Assembly (NCBI RefSeq): GCF_000971965.1
Contig: NZ_LAQP01000001.1
Coordinates: 1 to 64,000 of the forward strand
Source: Paenibacillus wulumuqiensis
GTDB lineage: Bacteria > Bacillota > Bacilli > Paenibacillales > Paenibacillaceae
Length of the DNA: 64,000 nt
Reading direction: 5' to 3'
A model generated the notes under the pieces. It was not told the DNA's origin and did no database searches. It worked only from the letters and a program-made list of their open reading frames with translations. Numbering within the stretch: the first letter of the stretch is position 1; every line of letters begins with the position of its first letter. This document shows, piece after piece, positions 1 to 8,167 of this stretch. Position numbers and translations under genes: made by a program.

Positions 1-534
1 GGGATGGTGTACCGGATTGCGGAGAAGGATCTGCCGGGTCCGGAAAAGAACGGGTATATGCGTTCTGAGGGGACGGGAAAAGGGAATAAACCTAATTTTT
101 ATGATAAGGATGGAAATTATACGGGCGGTAGAACTCAGAAGGAATTGGATGATTTAGCAGGCGATCCTTCACATGGCGGTAAAATTAGGGATCAAGGCTT
201 AAAAGAAAGAGAGATAGGGCTAGATTTGGAACAACAAGGAAAACTAGGGAAGATAGTACGTGACCCAGAAGGAAACGGAGGAGCAGAATTTATTGATACA
301 ACAAATAACGTTAAATGGGACGTTAAAAGTTTCGTATCTTATCCAAATGGTCATACTTCACCCAAGAAAGGCGCATTTACAGTAAATAACGGGATGAAGG
401 CGATTAATAAAGAACTAGATAAAACTTACAATGTAATTGTGGATAAAAGAGACATGATTCCTGAACATGTTGAACAGTTAAAAGAGGCAATTGAAAAAGC
501 TGGGATATCAGATAGGATTATTTGGTATCCATAG
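1..534 (+). CDS. C-terminal end of a polymorphic toxin, PD-(D/E)XK nuclease-like (5' end outside window)
   Basis: The reading frame is open to the window edge, so this is most likely the tail of a larger secreted toxin rather than a protein starting at the ATG at 4. The first ~70 visible residues are a linker (RIAEKDLP, GYMRSEGTG, YTGGRTQKELDDLA) that recurs nearly unchanged in the cassette at 1296. The rest is a compact domain with an AEFID stretch followed by WDVKSF, an acidic-then-D-x-K arrangement typical of PD-(D/E)XK nuclease folds such as those found at the C-termini of CdiA/Rhs/WapA-type toxins. It ends in IIWYP, with the stop directly beside the ribosome site of the neighbouring pentapeptide-repeat gene, the layout of a toxin followed by its immunity gene. 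Nuclease activity is inferred; the delivery domains are not visible. Confidence 0.72.
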   Translation, partial: GMVYRIAEKDLPGPEKNGYMRSEGTGKGNKPNFYDKDGNYTGGRTQKELDDLAGDPSHGGKIRDQGLKEREIGLDLEQQGKLGKIVRDPEGNGGAEFIDTTNNVKWDVKSFVSYPNGHTSPKKGAFTVNNGMKAINKELDKTYNVIVDKRDMIPEHVEQLKEAIEKAGISDRIIWYP

Positions 535-545
535 GAGGGTTAGGT

Positions 546-1145
546 ATGACAACTGATATCAAAGAAATTACGACTCGATTAGAATCACACCGTCTTTGGA
601 TTGAAACTATTGGAGAACAAGGCGAAAAACTAGGTATAGATGAAATTGATTTGCGAAATGTGGATTTGTCACAATATCCATTAGACCAAGCATATATAAC
701 AGCTTGTATCTTTGATGGCATGAACTTAAACCACAAAGATTTCTCTTCATCTTTACTAAGTTCATCAACTTTTATATCTACAAATTTAGAAGGAGCAGAC
801 TTTTGTAAATCTAATGTCTCGTATGTGGACTTCACAAATGCCAATGTTAAAGCTGCAAGACTTGCTGATAGTGAATGTATTGAGACGGTGTTTGTTCAAG
901 CTGATTTATCAGATGCTAATTTAGTAGCTGGTCTTTTTGATGAGACGGATTTTCGCAATGCAATATTGATTAATGCTGATGTGCGGTTAGCTACGTTTGA
1001 AAGAGTATTGCTAAAAGGAGCTAAATTAACTGGGGTTCGGGGGCTAGAAGAGGCTTTTATAAAAAGCATCAATATTGGGACGCCAGAACAACCAAATATT
1101 CTAGTAGGTGAAGAAGCTAGAAAATGGTTAAAAGATAATAAGTAG
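546..1145 (+). CDS. Pentapeptide-repeat protein, probable immunity protein of the upstream toxin
   Basis: This gene encodes about 199 residues. I chose the ATG at 546 because AGGAGG lies 7 nt upstream, overlapping the toxin stop codon; an upstream in-frame start at 522 would lie inside the toxin gene. Residues from about 40 to 160 show spaced A(D/N)L-x-x pentapeptide signatures (LRNVDLS, LEGADFCKSNVSYVDFTNANV, QADLSDANLVAG, FRNAILINADV), expected to form a right-handed quadrilateral beta-helix. It pairs with the toxin tail as an immunity gene by position and is about as long as, and clearly homologous to, the protein at 1907. Binding to the toxin is inferred from position alone. The N-terminal helix HRLWIETIGEQGEKL is shared by both copies. 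Confidence 0.72.
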   Translation: MTTDIKEITTRLESHRLWIETIGEQGEKLGIDEIDLRNVDLSQYPLDQAYITACIFDGMNLNHKDFSSSLLSSSTFISTNLEGADFCKSNVSYVDFTNANVKAARLADSECIETVFVQADLSDANLVAGLFDETDFRNAILINADVRLATFERVLLKGAKLTGVRGLEEAFIKSINIGTPEQPNILVGEEARKWLKDNK

Positions 1146-1227
1146 CCCCTTTACACCAGTAGAGAGTAGGTCGTACAATACAACCAACAAACCAAATACT
1201 AAACAATTCAAACACTTGATAAACTTC

Positions 1228-1273
1228 AAAAGCTCTTACCCACTTGAACCATGAGTAGGAATGAGCTTTTTTT
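1228..1273 (+). terminator. Rho-independent terminator after toxin/immunity cassette 1
   Basis: AAAAGCTC (1228-1235) pairs with GAGCTTTT (1263-1270), extended inward by imperfect pairing, and is followed by a T run. It separates cassette 1 from cassette 2, so the second cassette probably needs its own promoter. Confidence 0.75.
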
Positions 1274-1295
1274 GCATACTCACAATTAAAAAAGA

Positions 1296-1895
1296 ATGAA
1301 ACGAATGGCGAAGCTGAATCCAGGAATAGAAGTGGCTGGAGCAGATGGTACAGTGCATCGGATCGCTGAGAAGGATTTACCGAGTCCGGGGAAGAATGGG
1401 TACATGCGGTCTGAGGGGACGGGAGAAGGTAACAAACCTAACCTTTATGATAAGGCTGGAAATTATACGGGCGGTAGAACTCAGAAGGAATTGGATGACT
1501 TAGCTCGAGATCCAGCAAGTAATGGGAAAATAGAACCTAAAAATATCAGGGAAAGGGAAGTTGGATTAGCAGTAGAAGAAAGAGGTCAATTGGGAAAGCT
1601 AGTACGTGATCCTCAAGCAGAAAATGGAGCAGAGTTTATTGATACTTCTTCAGGTTTAAAGTGGGACGTGAAAAGCTTTGAATCATACCCAAGTGGTGAC
1701 AATGGAATTCCTATAACAAATCCCAAAAAGGGTGCCTTTACTATCAAACAAGGTATGAAAAAGCTACAAAAAGAATTTGATAATGGGAACAACGTAATTA
1801 TTGACACAAGAAAAATGGAGCCTGAGCATGTTGAACAACTCAAGAAAGCAATTGATGAAGAAGGAGTAACAGATAAAATAATATGGTATCCTTAA
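1296..1895 (+). CDS. Orphan toxin C-terminal module, PD-(D/E)XK nuclease-like
   Basis: This 199-residue protein repeats the linker of the toxin tail at 1-534 almost exactly (HRIAEKDLP, GYMRSEGTG, YTGGRTQKELDDLA), then carries a diverged version of the same catalytic domain: AEFID at about 112-116, WDVKSF at 123-128, and the same IIWYP end. It begins with a short stretch (KLNPGIEVAGADGTV) that looks like the leftover end of a larger toxin, and an in-frame stop lies at 1287, so no N-terminal secretion or delivery domain is attached. Only a weak ribosome site precedes the ATG at 1296. This is the pattern of an orphan toxin/immunity module kept downstream of a full-length polymorphic toxin, usable after recombination through the shared linker. 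Whether it is expressed alone is unknown. Confidence 0.72.
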   Translation: MKRMAKLNPGIEVAGADGTVHRIAEKDLPSPGKNGYMRSEGTGEGNKPNLYDKAGNYTGGRTQKELDDLARDPASNGKIEPKNIREREVGLAVEERGQLGKLVRDPQAENGAEFIDTSSGLKWDVKSFESYPSGDNGIPITNPKKGAFTIKQGMKKLQKEFDNGNNVIIDTRKMEPEHVEQLKKAIDEEGVTDKIIWYP

Positions 1896-1906
1896 GGAGT
1901 GGGAAA

Positions 1907-2509
1907 ATGGAAGGGAATTTTAATAGGAAGTTTGATTTGCATAAAAAGTGGGTTGAGACAATTGGTAAAGAAGGCGAAATGTTAAAGTTAGATGAAGTGG
2001 ACTTAAGAAGTATTGATTTATCCGATATATTGCTTGAACAAGCATATTTAACTGAGTGTACTTTTGATGATCTCAGACTGGAAAATATTGATTTTCACAC
2101 ATCATTATTAGCCTCGTCAACATTTAAAAATGCATATTTAGATAAATGTGATTTTTATAAATCAGATCTTAGATATACAGATTTTTCCAACTGCGTCATT
2201 AAAAACAGTAGATTTAGTAAAGGTGATTGTTGGGAAGCAATATTTAGAAATGCATATTTACTAGATTGTAATTTGATTAATGTATCGTTTTACTTAACGG
2301 ATTTTAGTTGGGCAAGACTAGAAAATATAGATATAAGTGTAGCGACATTTGAAGAAACATTATTAAGCGGAGTGACTTTAAAAAATATTAAAGGTATAGA
2401 AGAAGCTCATATTAAAAGTATTAATATTGGTACGTTGGAGAAGCCGATTTTGTTGAAATCAGATGAAGCAAAGAAATGGATGTTAGAAAAATGTGAAGTA
2501 AGTGGCTAA
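1907..2509 (+). CDS. Pentapeptide-repeat protein, probable immunity protein of the orphan toxin
   Basis: About 200 residues starting at the ATG at 1907, preceded by AAGGAG that overlaps the toxin stop. The repeats are visible as LRSIDLSDILLEQAYL, LDKCDFYKSDLRYTDFSN and LENIDISVATF. It aligns end to end with the protein at 546 (shared KKWVETIGKEGEML-like helix, AHIKSINIGT near the end), so the two cassettes are paralogous as whole units. Its base composition is very AT-rich compared with the core genes later in the window, which fits recent transfer. Immunity function is inferred from pairing with the toxin gene. Confidence 0.72.
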   Translation: MEGNFNRKFDLHKKWVETIGKEGEMLKLDEVDLRSIDLSDILLEQAYLTECTFDDLRLENIDFHTSLLASSTFKNAYLDKCDFYKSDLRYTDFSNCVIKNSRFSKGDCWEAIFRNAYLLDCNLINVSFYLTDFSWARLENIDISVATFEETLLSGVTLKNIKGIEEAHIKSINIGTLEKPILLKSDEAKKWMLEKCEVSG

Positions 2510-3031
2510 GAGGAATTGGCTGCCAGTGCCGAGTGAAATGGGTAGCAATGCTCAAACAGACTTAACCCTTATCAGCCCCATATGAAGTTTTACTAAATAT
2601 GGTTGTACGCACATCATATGCTTTATTTTTATAACCTAAATATCCCTATCCCGATACATCAAACAGGTCATTATGGTCAGATGCTACCATGATTGACCTG
2701 TTTTTTTTATTTACCGCCACCCATGCGCATCAAGCACCGTCTGTTAAGCTAGAGAGAGATAACGAAGTCAAGCAAATTCAACTTTTCATGCCTGTTCGAA
2801 GATTTAACCGAATGAGAAAATCATCAGATAGTGTGACGAGATGCGGTAATCTAATGGAGTTGATTAGGGAATTACCGTTAATTTCTATGTAGTCTTGTTA
2901 TTCATGGATGATTCCCGATGTGACAAATTCAAGAATTCAATAACGCCCTAAGCTTCTGTATGTCTGGTTTGATTCCTGCCTGTAGAGTGTCTAACCTATG
3001 AGGGAAGACAACTTGAAAGGAGAAATCTATC
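2510..3031 (+). other. Gene-free stretch between the toxin cassettes and two small unknown genes
   Basis: No convincing gene is visible. It holds the terminator at 2661-2708. A 67-codon reading frame starting at 2689 begins inside that terminator hairpin and lacks a ribosome site, so it is not called. The last bases carry the ribosome site (AAAGGAG) of the gene at 3032. Confidence 0.6.
2661..2708 (+). terminator. Strong rho-independent terminator
   Basis: AAACAGGTCA and TATGGT on the left pair with ACCAT and TGACCTGTTT on the right, giving a long stem with a short loop, followed by eight T residues. It closes the second toxin/immunity cassette. Confidence 0.85.
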
Positions 3032-3295
3032 ATGATGCATCCAGTCAAAGAATGCATTCAGAAGCTAGGGCTAACACATCGGGCGTTTGTTGTCCTGTAT
3101 GACATCTCATGGGAAAGGTTTCGTAGTTGCTTATATGGCTACACTAATTCCATCCCCCGCGCCATCCTGAATGTCATGGTACAGAACGGCTATGATGAAC
3201 AGGAAGCACAGCGGCAGTATCTCTTATGGAGGAAATGGAGCGTTCAGCAAAAGCTAGCCGCCCCTGCCGCCGCAGAAGGGAGGGTGCATCCATGA
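3032..3295 (+). CDS. Small protein of unknown function
   Basis: I do not recognise this 87-residue protein. It has a good ribosome site (AAAGGAG, about 10 nt before the ATG). The segment CIQKLGLTHRAFVVLYDISWERFRSCLYGYTNSIP reads like a helix-turn-helix of the Cro/XRE type (short helices around LTHRAFVVLYDISWERF), and the tail is basic and alanine-rich. Its stop overlaps the start of the next gene (ATGA at 3292-3295), so the two are probably translated together. The location in an AT-rich accessory stretch suggests a mobile-element or phage-derived regulator, but this is only an inference. Confidence 0.5.
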   Translation: MMHPVKECIQKLGLTHRAFVVLYDISWERFRSCLYGYTNSIPRAILNVMVQNGYDEQEAQRQYLLWRKWSVQQKLAAPAAAEGRVHP

Positions 3296-3630
3296 AACGG
3301 CTACCGCTAAATACAGCCCTAACCCTGATGCGGCGGGAGAATGTACTAGGACATGGCTTTGATCTTGATGAACTTACCCAAATCTTCGTCAAGTATGTCA
3401 TAGACCCGATGTCACAGGAGCAAGTCGAGCTAAGTCTCGCTCATTACCTTGCTAAATCGAAGCACAATGATGTCGTTCATCGGAATCAAGTCTTAGCAAA
3501 AGTTGCTCAATTCCTTAATCAGTATGATTGGCAGCTATCCGACGATCATATAGATTATCACCGAAAATACTTGTCGCGTGTGAATCAGCAGTCGCAAGAA
3601 GTGATTGATCGACTTTGTTTGAACGTGTAA
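3292..3630 (+). CDS. Small protein of unknown function, coupled to the upstream gene
   Basis: The protein has about 112 residues. I chose the ATG at 3292 because GGGAGGG precedes it and it overlaps the upstream stop as ATGA; the longer in-frame extension to 3226 would sit inside the upstream gene. The sequence starts MKRLPLNTALTLMRREN and is rich in charged helical segments (ELTQIFVKYVIDPMSQEQVELSLAHYL, then DWQLSDDHIDYHRKYLSRV). No membrane segment, signal peptide or known catalytic motif is visible. The pair with the gene at 3032 may form one functional unit. Confidence 0.5.
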   Translation: MKRLPLNTALTLMRRENVLGHGFDLDELTQIFVKYVIDPMSQEQVELSLAHYLAKSKHNDVVHRNQVLAKVAQFLNQYDWQLSDDHIDYHRKYLSRVNQQSQEVIDRLCLNV

Positions 3631-4017
3631 TTGTTTAGTTCAACTTATATAATATACAAAACACTGATCACCCTAAACCCTTGATAATCGATTCAAAACT
3701 CATTCCAATTTGAATAATAAGGAGAATCGGCTTTTAAAAAATAAGAGATATCATTTTTTTCTTATGTAGAGATACTTGGAAAGTAATAGGTTCTGCTATT
3801 ATTTAGGGAAAAATATACTTGTTGAAATTGAAAGTTCTAAAAGTAAGCAAACTTATTTACCAAGTACAGGGAGCAAAATTAGATTCTCAACAAGAAAGGA
3901 ATCAAAGGCGGGATTTGATTGGTTTTCGCTTTAAGACTATTGTAATTATACGCTGCTATATGCAAATTCTATATTTATGTACAAAAGCAAAATGAATTAT
4001 CGGAGGAACACCACAAT
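3631..4017 (+). other. AT-rich stretch without a recognisable gene
   Basis: I see no open frame with a ribosome site. The composition is strongly AT-rich. The end supplies the ribosome site CGGAGG for the broken RDD gene at 4018. Confidence 0.5.
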
Positions 4018-4373
4018 ATGTATGAACCAAAAGAAGCACAAAAATCAGAAATGACTAATTCACACAGCTGATTTTTCCATGGTTGTACTTCAGTCTATTT
4101 GAATCTTCCCGTTTTCATGCTACTCCCGGGAAAATGGCAATGAAGATTATGGCTGTCGACAGTTATTACCAGCCCCTGCGTTTTGGTCGTGCTGCTGGAC
4201 GATACTGGGGGAAAATGCTCAGCAACATTTTCGGAATTGGCTTTATGATCGCTGGCTGGACTCCGCGTAAGCAGGGATTACACGATATGATTGCCAGCAC
4301 TCTTGTGATGAACAAACGGGAATGGCTGCGACAGCGTCAGTTTCAGGAGGTTGATGAGGAGCAAATGAAGTAG
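4018..4373 (+). pseudogene. Broken RDD-family membrane protein gene (internal deletion)
   Basis: A normal gene start survives: CGGAGG about 12 nt before the ATG at 4018, followed by MYEPKEAQKSEMTNSHS and then a stop at 4069. In another frame, directly after, the C-terminal half of an RDD protein is intact: WLYFSLFESSRFHATPGKMAMK, then FGRAAGRYWGKMLSNIFGIGFMIAGW and KQGLHDMIASTLV. These are the conserved ATPGK and QGLHD blocks of the RDD family. The first part of the RDD domain, including the first membrane helix with the R-D-D residues, is missing at the junction near 4068-4075. The deletion also shifts the frame. A TTG at 4083 could in principle start the remnant, but no ribosome site precedes it. 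Confidence 0.8.
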
Positions 4374-4456
4374 CAGTACTGCCGCAGCCCTTTCATTCTA
4401 GAGAGCGATAGTCCATAATCTTCAACATCTACAACCATTTAAATAAAAAATGCTGC

Positions 4457-4495
4457 AGCCCGGGACAGAATCTCACATTCTATCCCGGGCTTTTT
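4457..4495 (+). terminator. Rho-independent terminator
   Basis: AGCCCGGGA (4457-4465) pairs with TCCCGGGCT (4483-4491), with additional AGAAT/ATTCT pairing inside, followed by a T run. It isolates the signalling module that begins at 4566 from the accessory stretch upstream. Confidence 0.85.
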
Positions 4496-4565
4496 CATAC
4501 TTTATATTACATAACAGGCACATTATGACGATGAATAAGTATACTGACCTAAAGGGAGCGGTCTC

Positions 4566-5699
4566 ATGAGCAGCATATTGATTGTAGACGATTCCCGCTT
4601 GAATATATTGCATCTGACTCATGTGCTTCAGGCTGCTGGTTATAAAGATATACAGGCCGCTTATTCGGCACAGGAAGCTTATCATATTCTCGGGATTCAT
4701 AACGGACAGCCACCGCGAAGACCGGCTTCGGTGGATCTGATCCTGCTGGATATTGTGATGCCGGATATTGATGGGATTGAAGCATGCGCACTAATCAAAA
4801 AATTAACGGTGTATCAGGATTTACCCATCATTTTCCTTACTGCTGACCGTGTACATTTTAGAGAAGCCTTTAACGCGGGAGGTATGGACTTTATTGAAAA
4901 GGGCGGTCCTGATTATGAGCTTCTGACACGTGTACAATCTGCGTTGAAGCTCAAAAAAGAAATGGATGCCCGGAAAGTATGGGAAGAAAAAGTACAAAAA
5001 GATCTTCAGCTGGCCAGACATCTCCAGAGTAGTGTACTGATGTCACCACTGGATGAGCCTAGCATTGGTATTCATAGCTGGTATATGCAGTCCTCAGAAG
5101 TATCTGGAGATATGTTTTACTGGAAAATGTTTAGCCCGCGACAGTATGGAGTGCTGCTAATTGATGTATGTGGTCATGGCATTGCTGCTGCATTAATTAG
5201 TATGTCGATTCGTTCACTGCTGGATAACATTGTTGGTCTGTATCGTAAGCCGAGAGAAGTATGTGCTGAGCTAAATCGGCAGATGAGATTATTGTTCGGT
5301 AAGAATCGGCGTACATCATATTTTACGGCCATCTACTTATTCATCGATCTGGACAAAAAGGAAATCGAATATTTTAACGCAGGGCATCCGCCCGGGTTGC
5401 TGTTCAGACAGAATGAGGAACCGGTAAAATTAAACGGGACTACCGTACCAATCGGAATCAAGCAGGAAATGAAATTGGATACAGTTACGATAACCTATGA
5501 GACACCTGCCCGGATCGTATTATATACGGACGGTTTGGTAGAAAAGCCAGGAACATCGATTCATACCGGTATTGAACAGCTTTCGCAATACGCACAGAGT
5601 CTTTATTATCTTGATAACGGGGCTTTTGTTGGCAAGCTGGAACGCCTTAATCGTCAGCGGGATGATGATATTTGTATCTTGTCAATTGAATTGAAATAG
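4566..5699 (+). CDS. Receiver-PP2C (RsbU/SpoIIE-type) phosphatase
   Basis: This 377-residue cytoplasmic protein joins an N-terminal response-regulator receiver (about 1-130) to a PP2C-like SpoIIE/RsbU phosphatase domain (about 150-377). In the receiver I see the acidic pair D8-D9, the phospho-acceptor D62 in LLLDIVMP, T92 and K112. In the phosphatase the metal-binding motifs are intact: SGD (D182), DVCGHG (D200), YTDG (D322) and a final DDD-I stretch. Such proteins dephosphorylate STAS-domain anti-anti-sigma factors when their receiver is activated; the STAS gene at 7856 is an obvious candidate substrate. The start has AAAGGGAG upstream. It is closely related to the protein at 10414, and even the 25 bases before both starts match. 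Its codons are more AT-rich than in that copy. Confidence 0.9.
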   Translation: MSSILIVDDSRLNILHLTHVLQAAGYKDIQAAYSAQEAYHILGIHNGQPPRRPASVDLILLDIVMPDIDGIEACALIKKLTVYQDLPIIFLTADRVHFREAFNAGGMDFIEKGGPDYELLTRVQSALKLKKEMDARKVWEEKVQKDLQLARHLQSSVLMSPLDEPSIGIHSWYMQSSEVSGDMFYWKMFSPRQYGVLLIDVCGHGIAAALISMSIRSLLDNIVGLYRKPREVCAELNRQMRLLFGKNRRTSYFTAIYLFIDLDKKEIEYFNAGHPPGLLFRQNEEPVKLNGTTVPIGIKQEMKLDTVTITYETPARIVLYTDGLVEKPGTSIHTGIEQLSQYAQSLYYLDNGAFVGKLERLNRQRDDDICILSIELK

Positions 5700-5721
5700 T
5701 ACAGGAATGGAGGAGTAGCAG

Positions 5722-7854
5722 ATGGAACGCAATGTGATTTCCAAAGGTAAAACGGTAGAGCAAGCAGTAGACCGGGCGCTTGCACTGTTGGGGGCCAAAA
5801 AAGAAGAAGTTAGCATTGAAGTTATTGATAGTGAAAACCGGGGATTTCTTGGGCTCAATTCCAAACCGGCTGTTGTTAAAGTAAGCCTGCTCGCTACCAG
5901 CATACCGCAGCCTACAACTTTCGTTCCTCCTGTGGATATTCATGGTGAGATGATACCAGCTTCACTGGATGGGCGAGTTATCGGTATGACAGAGCTAACC
6001 GGCTCCACGGCAAATTCCAGCACATCTACACTCACAGAATTGGCAGCAGGACTACCGGAACATGCACCTTCTAAAAATATACAGGAGGAAGGGAAAATCT
6101 GGGTTGCCGAGGGACGGATATGTATCAATATTCCAGCTGGAGGAAGTTTGCCGATCATTGATGCGTTCAAAAGCGAAGATGTGGTAATTAATGGTAGAAC
6201 CTTGCTCGCAGGTCAATCTGCTGCAGTTAGCGGAGAAGACAGCATTGAAGTAAAACTGGATAGTGAAACCAAAGATGCCATCTGGCAGCTTGATATCGCC
6301 AAAGATGGCATGACCGCCACCCTTAAAATAGAACCTGGTTACTGTATTGTGAACTACTTGGTGGATACAGAGCCGGATACTCGTCTGATGCTGCGCGTCG
6401 CTCAAAAAAAGATACCTGCAGCAATTGATCCAGAGGTGATTTATCAGCAGCTTACCGATTTGAATATTATTTTTGGTATAGATCAATCCGTTATTGAAGT
6501 AGCATGTCGTGCGGACAAAGCAGGCAGCTTTGTCATTGCTTCCGGACGTGCTCCGATACATGGTCATGACGGAATGTTTGAATTAAAAACAAATGATACA
6601 GCGCGCAAAGTACAGCCCAAATTGCGGGAGAACGGTACGATTGATTACCGTGAGACACGTGAATTCCCTTCCATTCTGGAGGGTGAAATGATTGGTACGA
6701 TCATCCCGGCTTATCCTGGAACAGATGGAATTGATATTTACGGTAACAGAGTTCAGGCACCGGCTGTACATGATATTCAAATCGTCCCTGGCAAAGATGT
6801 GATGCTATCCGAGGATAAACTTAGCGCAATTGCTCTTAAATCGGGTATGCCCAGCCCAAATAAACAGGGACGTCTAATCAAGCTGTCGATAATTCCCAAG
6901 CTGATGCACAATGGGGATGTTGACCTGGCGACAGGCAATATTCATTTTCAGGGTGATGTGGAGATTAGCGGTGCCGTACAAGATACGATGCAAGTTGAAG
7001 CAGAGGGCAATATTCGTGTACGAGGCAATGTTAATATGGCGCAGATTACTGCAGGAAACTCATTAATCGTCCATGCGAATATACTTAGCAGCAAGGTTGT
7101 CGTAGGGCAGCTGCAGCTGTTCCATGGACAGGTTGCTCCAATGCTGATGTATCTTCGTGAGCAGACCGAATTATTAAAAAAGGCTGTTCGGCAGGTGAGT
7201 GGCGCTTCTGCATTTAAGCTTAACGATATGAATCAAACCGGACTCGCACCGTTGTTTCAGGTTCTATTTCAGGGAAGATTCAAATGGATGATGGAACAAT
7301 TGCAGCGGTTAATGACGTTGGAAGAACAGTATCAGTCCACACTAAAAGAAGAATGGACTCGATATTTCAATGAGATCCGAACCGGGTTTATGCATAAAGA
7401 ATCAAGTCATTTCCGTACGGCGGAAGATTTGGAAGGCTTTATCCGACGAACAAATTATTTGTATACCATGGCTGTGACTCCGACGTTGGAACGTAATTTT
7501 GCCCGATTGCATTATATTCAAAGCAGTACGGTACGTTGTGGTGGCGATATCATTGTGGAAAAAGGAACTTACAATGCTCATCTTCATTGCGAAGGCAGAC
7601 TGGAAGCTATTGGAGCCCTGCGAGGCGGAACTTATTATGCTGCTGAAGGAATGATATTGCAGGAAGGGGGGTCACCAGGGACTGGTTCGACCCGTCTGCA
7701 TGTAGATGCAAAAGGCAAAATCAAAGCAGGCAAAATCCTGGCTGGTACTACTATTCAGGTAGGTGAACGAATTTATCAGTTTGCTGAAGATGCCGAGCAT
7801 GTTATAGCTCAATTGGATGAGAATAATCAATTAGTATGGAAAGGAAGGGAATAA
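5722..7854 (+). CDS. Jag_N-FapA (DUF342) family protein
   Basis: The protein has 710 residues. Its first ~55 residues (VISKGKTVEQAVDRALALLGAKKEE, then ENRGFLGLNSKPAVVKV) match the Jag_N domain seen at the start of Jag/KhpB and some FapA proteins. From about 200 to 700 it reads as a DUF342/FapA protein: a central GTDGIDIYGN block, a beta-helix-like region with repeated glycine turns (GDVEISGAVQDTMQVEAEGNIRVRGNVNMAQITAG), a helical insert with likely coiled coil (LYLREQTELLKKAV to MTLEEQYQSTLKEEW), then a second beta-helical section. FapA proteins are linked to flagellar regulation or polar localisation in other bacteria, and their exact role is unsettled. A GGAGGAG site precedes the ATG. It sits 22 nt after the phosphatase gene and 1 nt before the STAS gene, so it is in the same operon. 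Confidence 0.85.
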   Translation: MERNVISKGKTVEQAVDRALALLGAKKEEVSIEVIDSENRGFLGLNSKPAVVKVSLLATSIPQPTTFVPPVDIHGEMIPASLDGRVIGMTELTGSTANSSTSTLTELAAGLPEHAPSKNIQEEGKIWVAEGRICINIPAGGSLPIIDAFKSEDVVINGRTLLAGQSAAVSGEDSIEVKLDSETKDAIWQLDIAKDGMTATLKIEPGYCIVNYLVDTEPDTRLMLRVAQKKIPAAIDPEVIYQQLTDLNIIFGIDQSVIEVACRADKAGSFVIASGRAPIHGHDGMFELKTNDTARKVQPKLRENGTIDYRETREFPSILEGEMIGTIIPAYPGTDGIDIYGNRVQAPAVHDIQIVPGKDVMLSEDKLSAIALKSGMPSPNKQGRLIKLSIIPKLMHNGDVDLATGNIHFQGDVEISGAVQDTMQVEAEGNIRVRGNVNMAQITAGNSLIVHANILSSKVVVGQLQLFHGQVAPMLMYLREQTELLKKAVRQVSGASAFKLNDMNQTGLAPLFQVLFQGRFKWMMEQLQRLMTLEEQYQSTLKEEWTRYFNEIRTGFMHKESSHFRTAEDLEGFIRRTNYLYTMAVTPTLERNFARLHYIQSSTVRCGGDIIVEKGTYNAHLHCEGRLEAIGALRGGTYYAAEGMILQEGGSPGTGSTRLHVDAKGKIKAGKILAGTTIQVGERIYQFAEDAEHVIAQLDENNQLVWKGRE

Positions 7855-7855
7855 T

Positions 7856-8167
7856 ATGTTTTCATATCGTTTGGAATTAACTGGAGAAGAGATCGTTGTC
7901 TATTGTGAGGGAGATATTGATATTGATGCAGGCGATACATTTGAGGAAGAATTGGAACCGGAATTGGCAAAAGCAGCTGTTGTTATTTTGAATTTGGAAT
8001 CCGTTCAGTTTGTGGATTCCTCCGGTATCGGTCTGCTTATTAAGCTGGTGCAGAATTTACAGGAACAGGAACGACAGGTATGGATCGAGAAGACCCAGCC
8101 GGAAGTGATGGAAGTATTCGAATTACTGCAGCTGGACGAAATTCTGGGTAAGTCCATTTTTCGTTAA
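7856..8167 (+). CDS. STAS-domain anti-anti-sigma-like protein
   Basis: A 103-residue single-domain STAS protein of the RsbV/SpoIIAA type. The signature VQFVDSSGIGLLIKL contains the S-S-G phospho-acceptor site (DSSGIG) where the partner kinase phosphorylates a serine. In the partner-switch family the dephosphorylated protein binds the anti-sigma kinase and frees a sigma factor or other target. It lies between a FapA protein and an HD-GYP/ATPase fusion and stops immediately before the next ATG, so these are translationally coupled. The RsbU-type proteins at 4566 and 10414 are the plausible phosphatases, and the C-terminal ATPase domain of the next protein is the plausible kinase. Confidence 0.9.
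   Translation: MFSYRLELTGEEIVVYCEGDIDIDAGDTFEEELEPELAKAAVVILNLESVQFVDSSGIGLLIKLVQNLQEQERQVWIEKTQPEVMEVFELLQLDEILGKSIFR

Noticed and set aside
2689-2892. A 67-codon frame
   Set aside because: It begins within the terminator hairpin at 2661-2708, lacks a ribosome site, and has no recognisable motif.
1-4400. Insertion sequence or prophage in the accessory stretch
   Set aside because: I looked for transposase motifs, terminal inverted repeats and phage structural genes and found none; AT-richness and gene decay alone are not enough for a mobile-element call.
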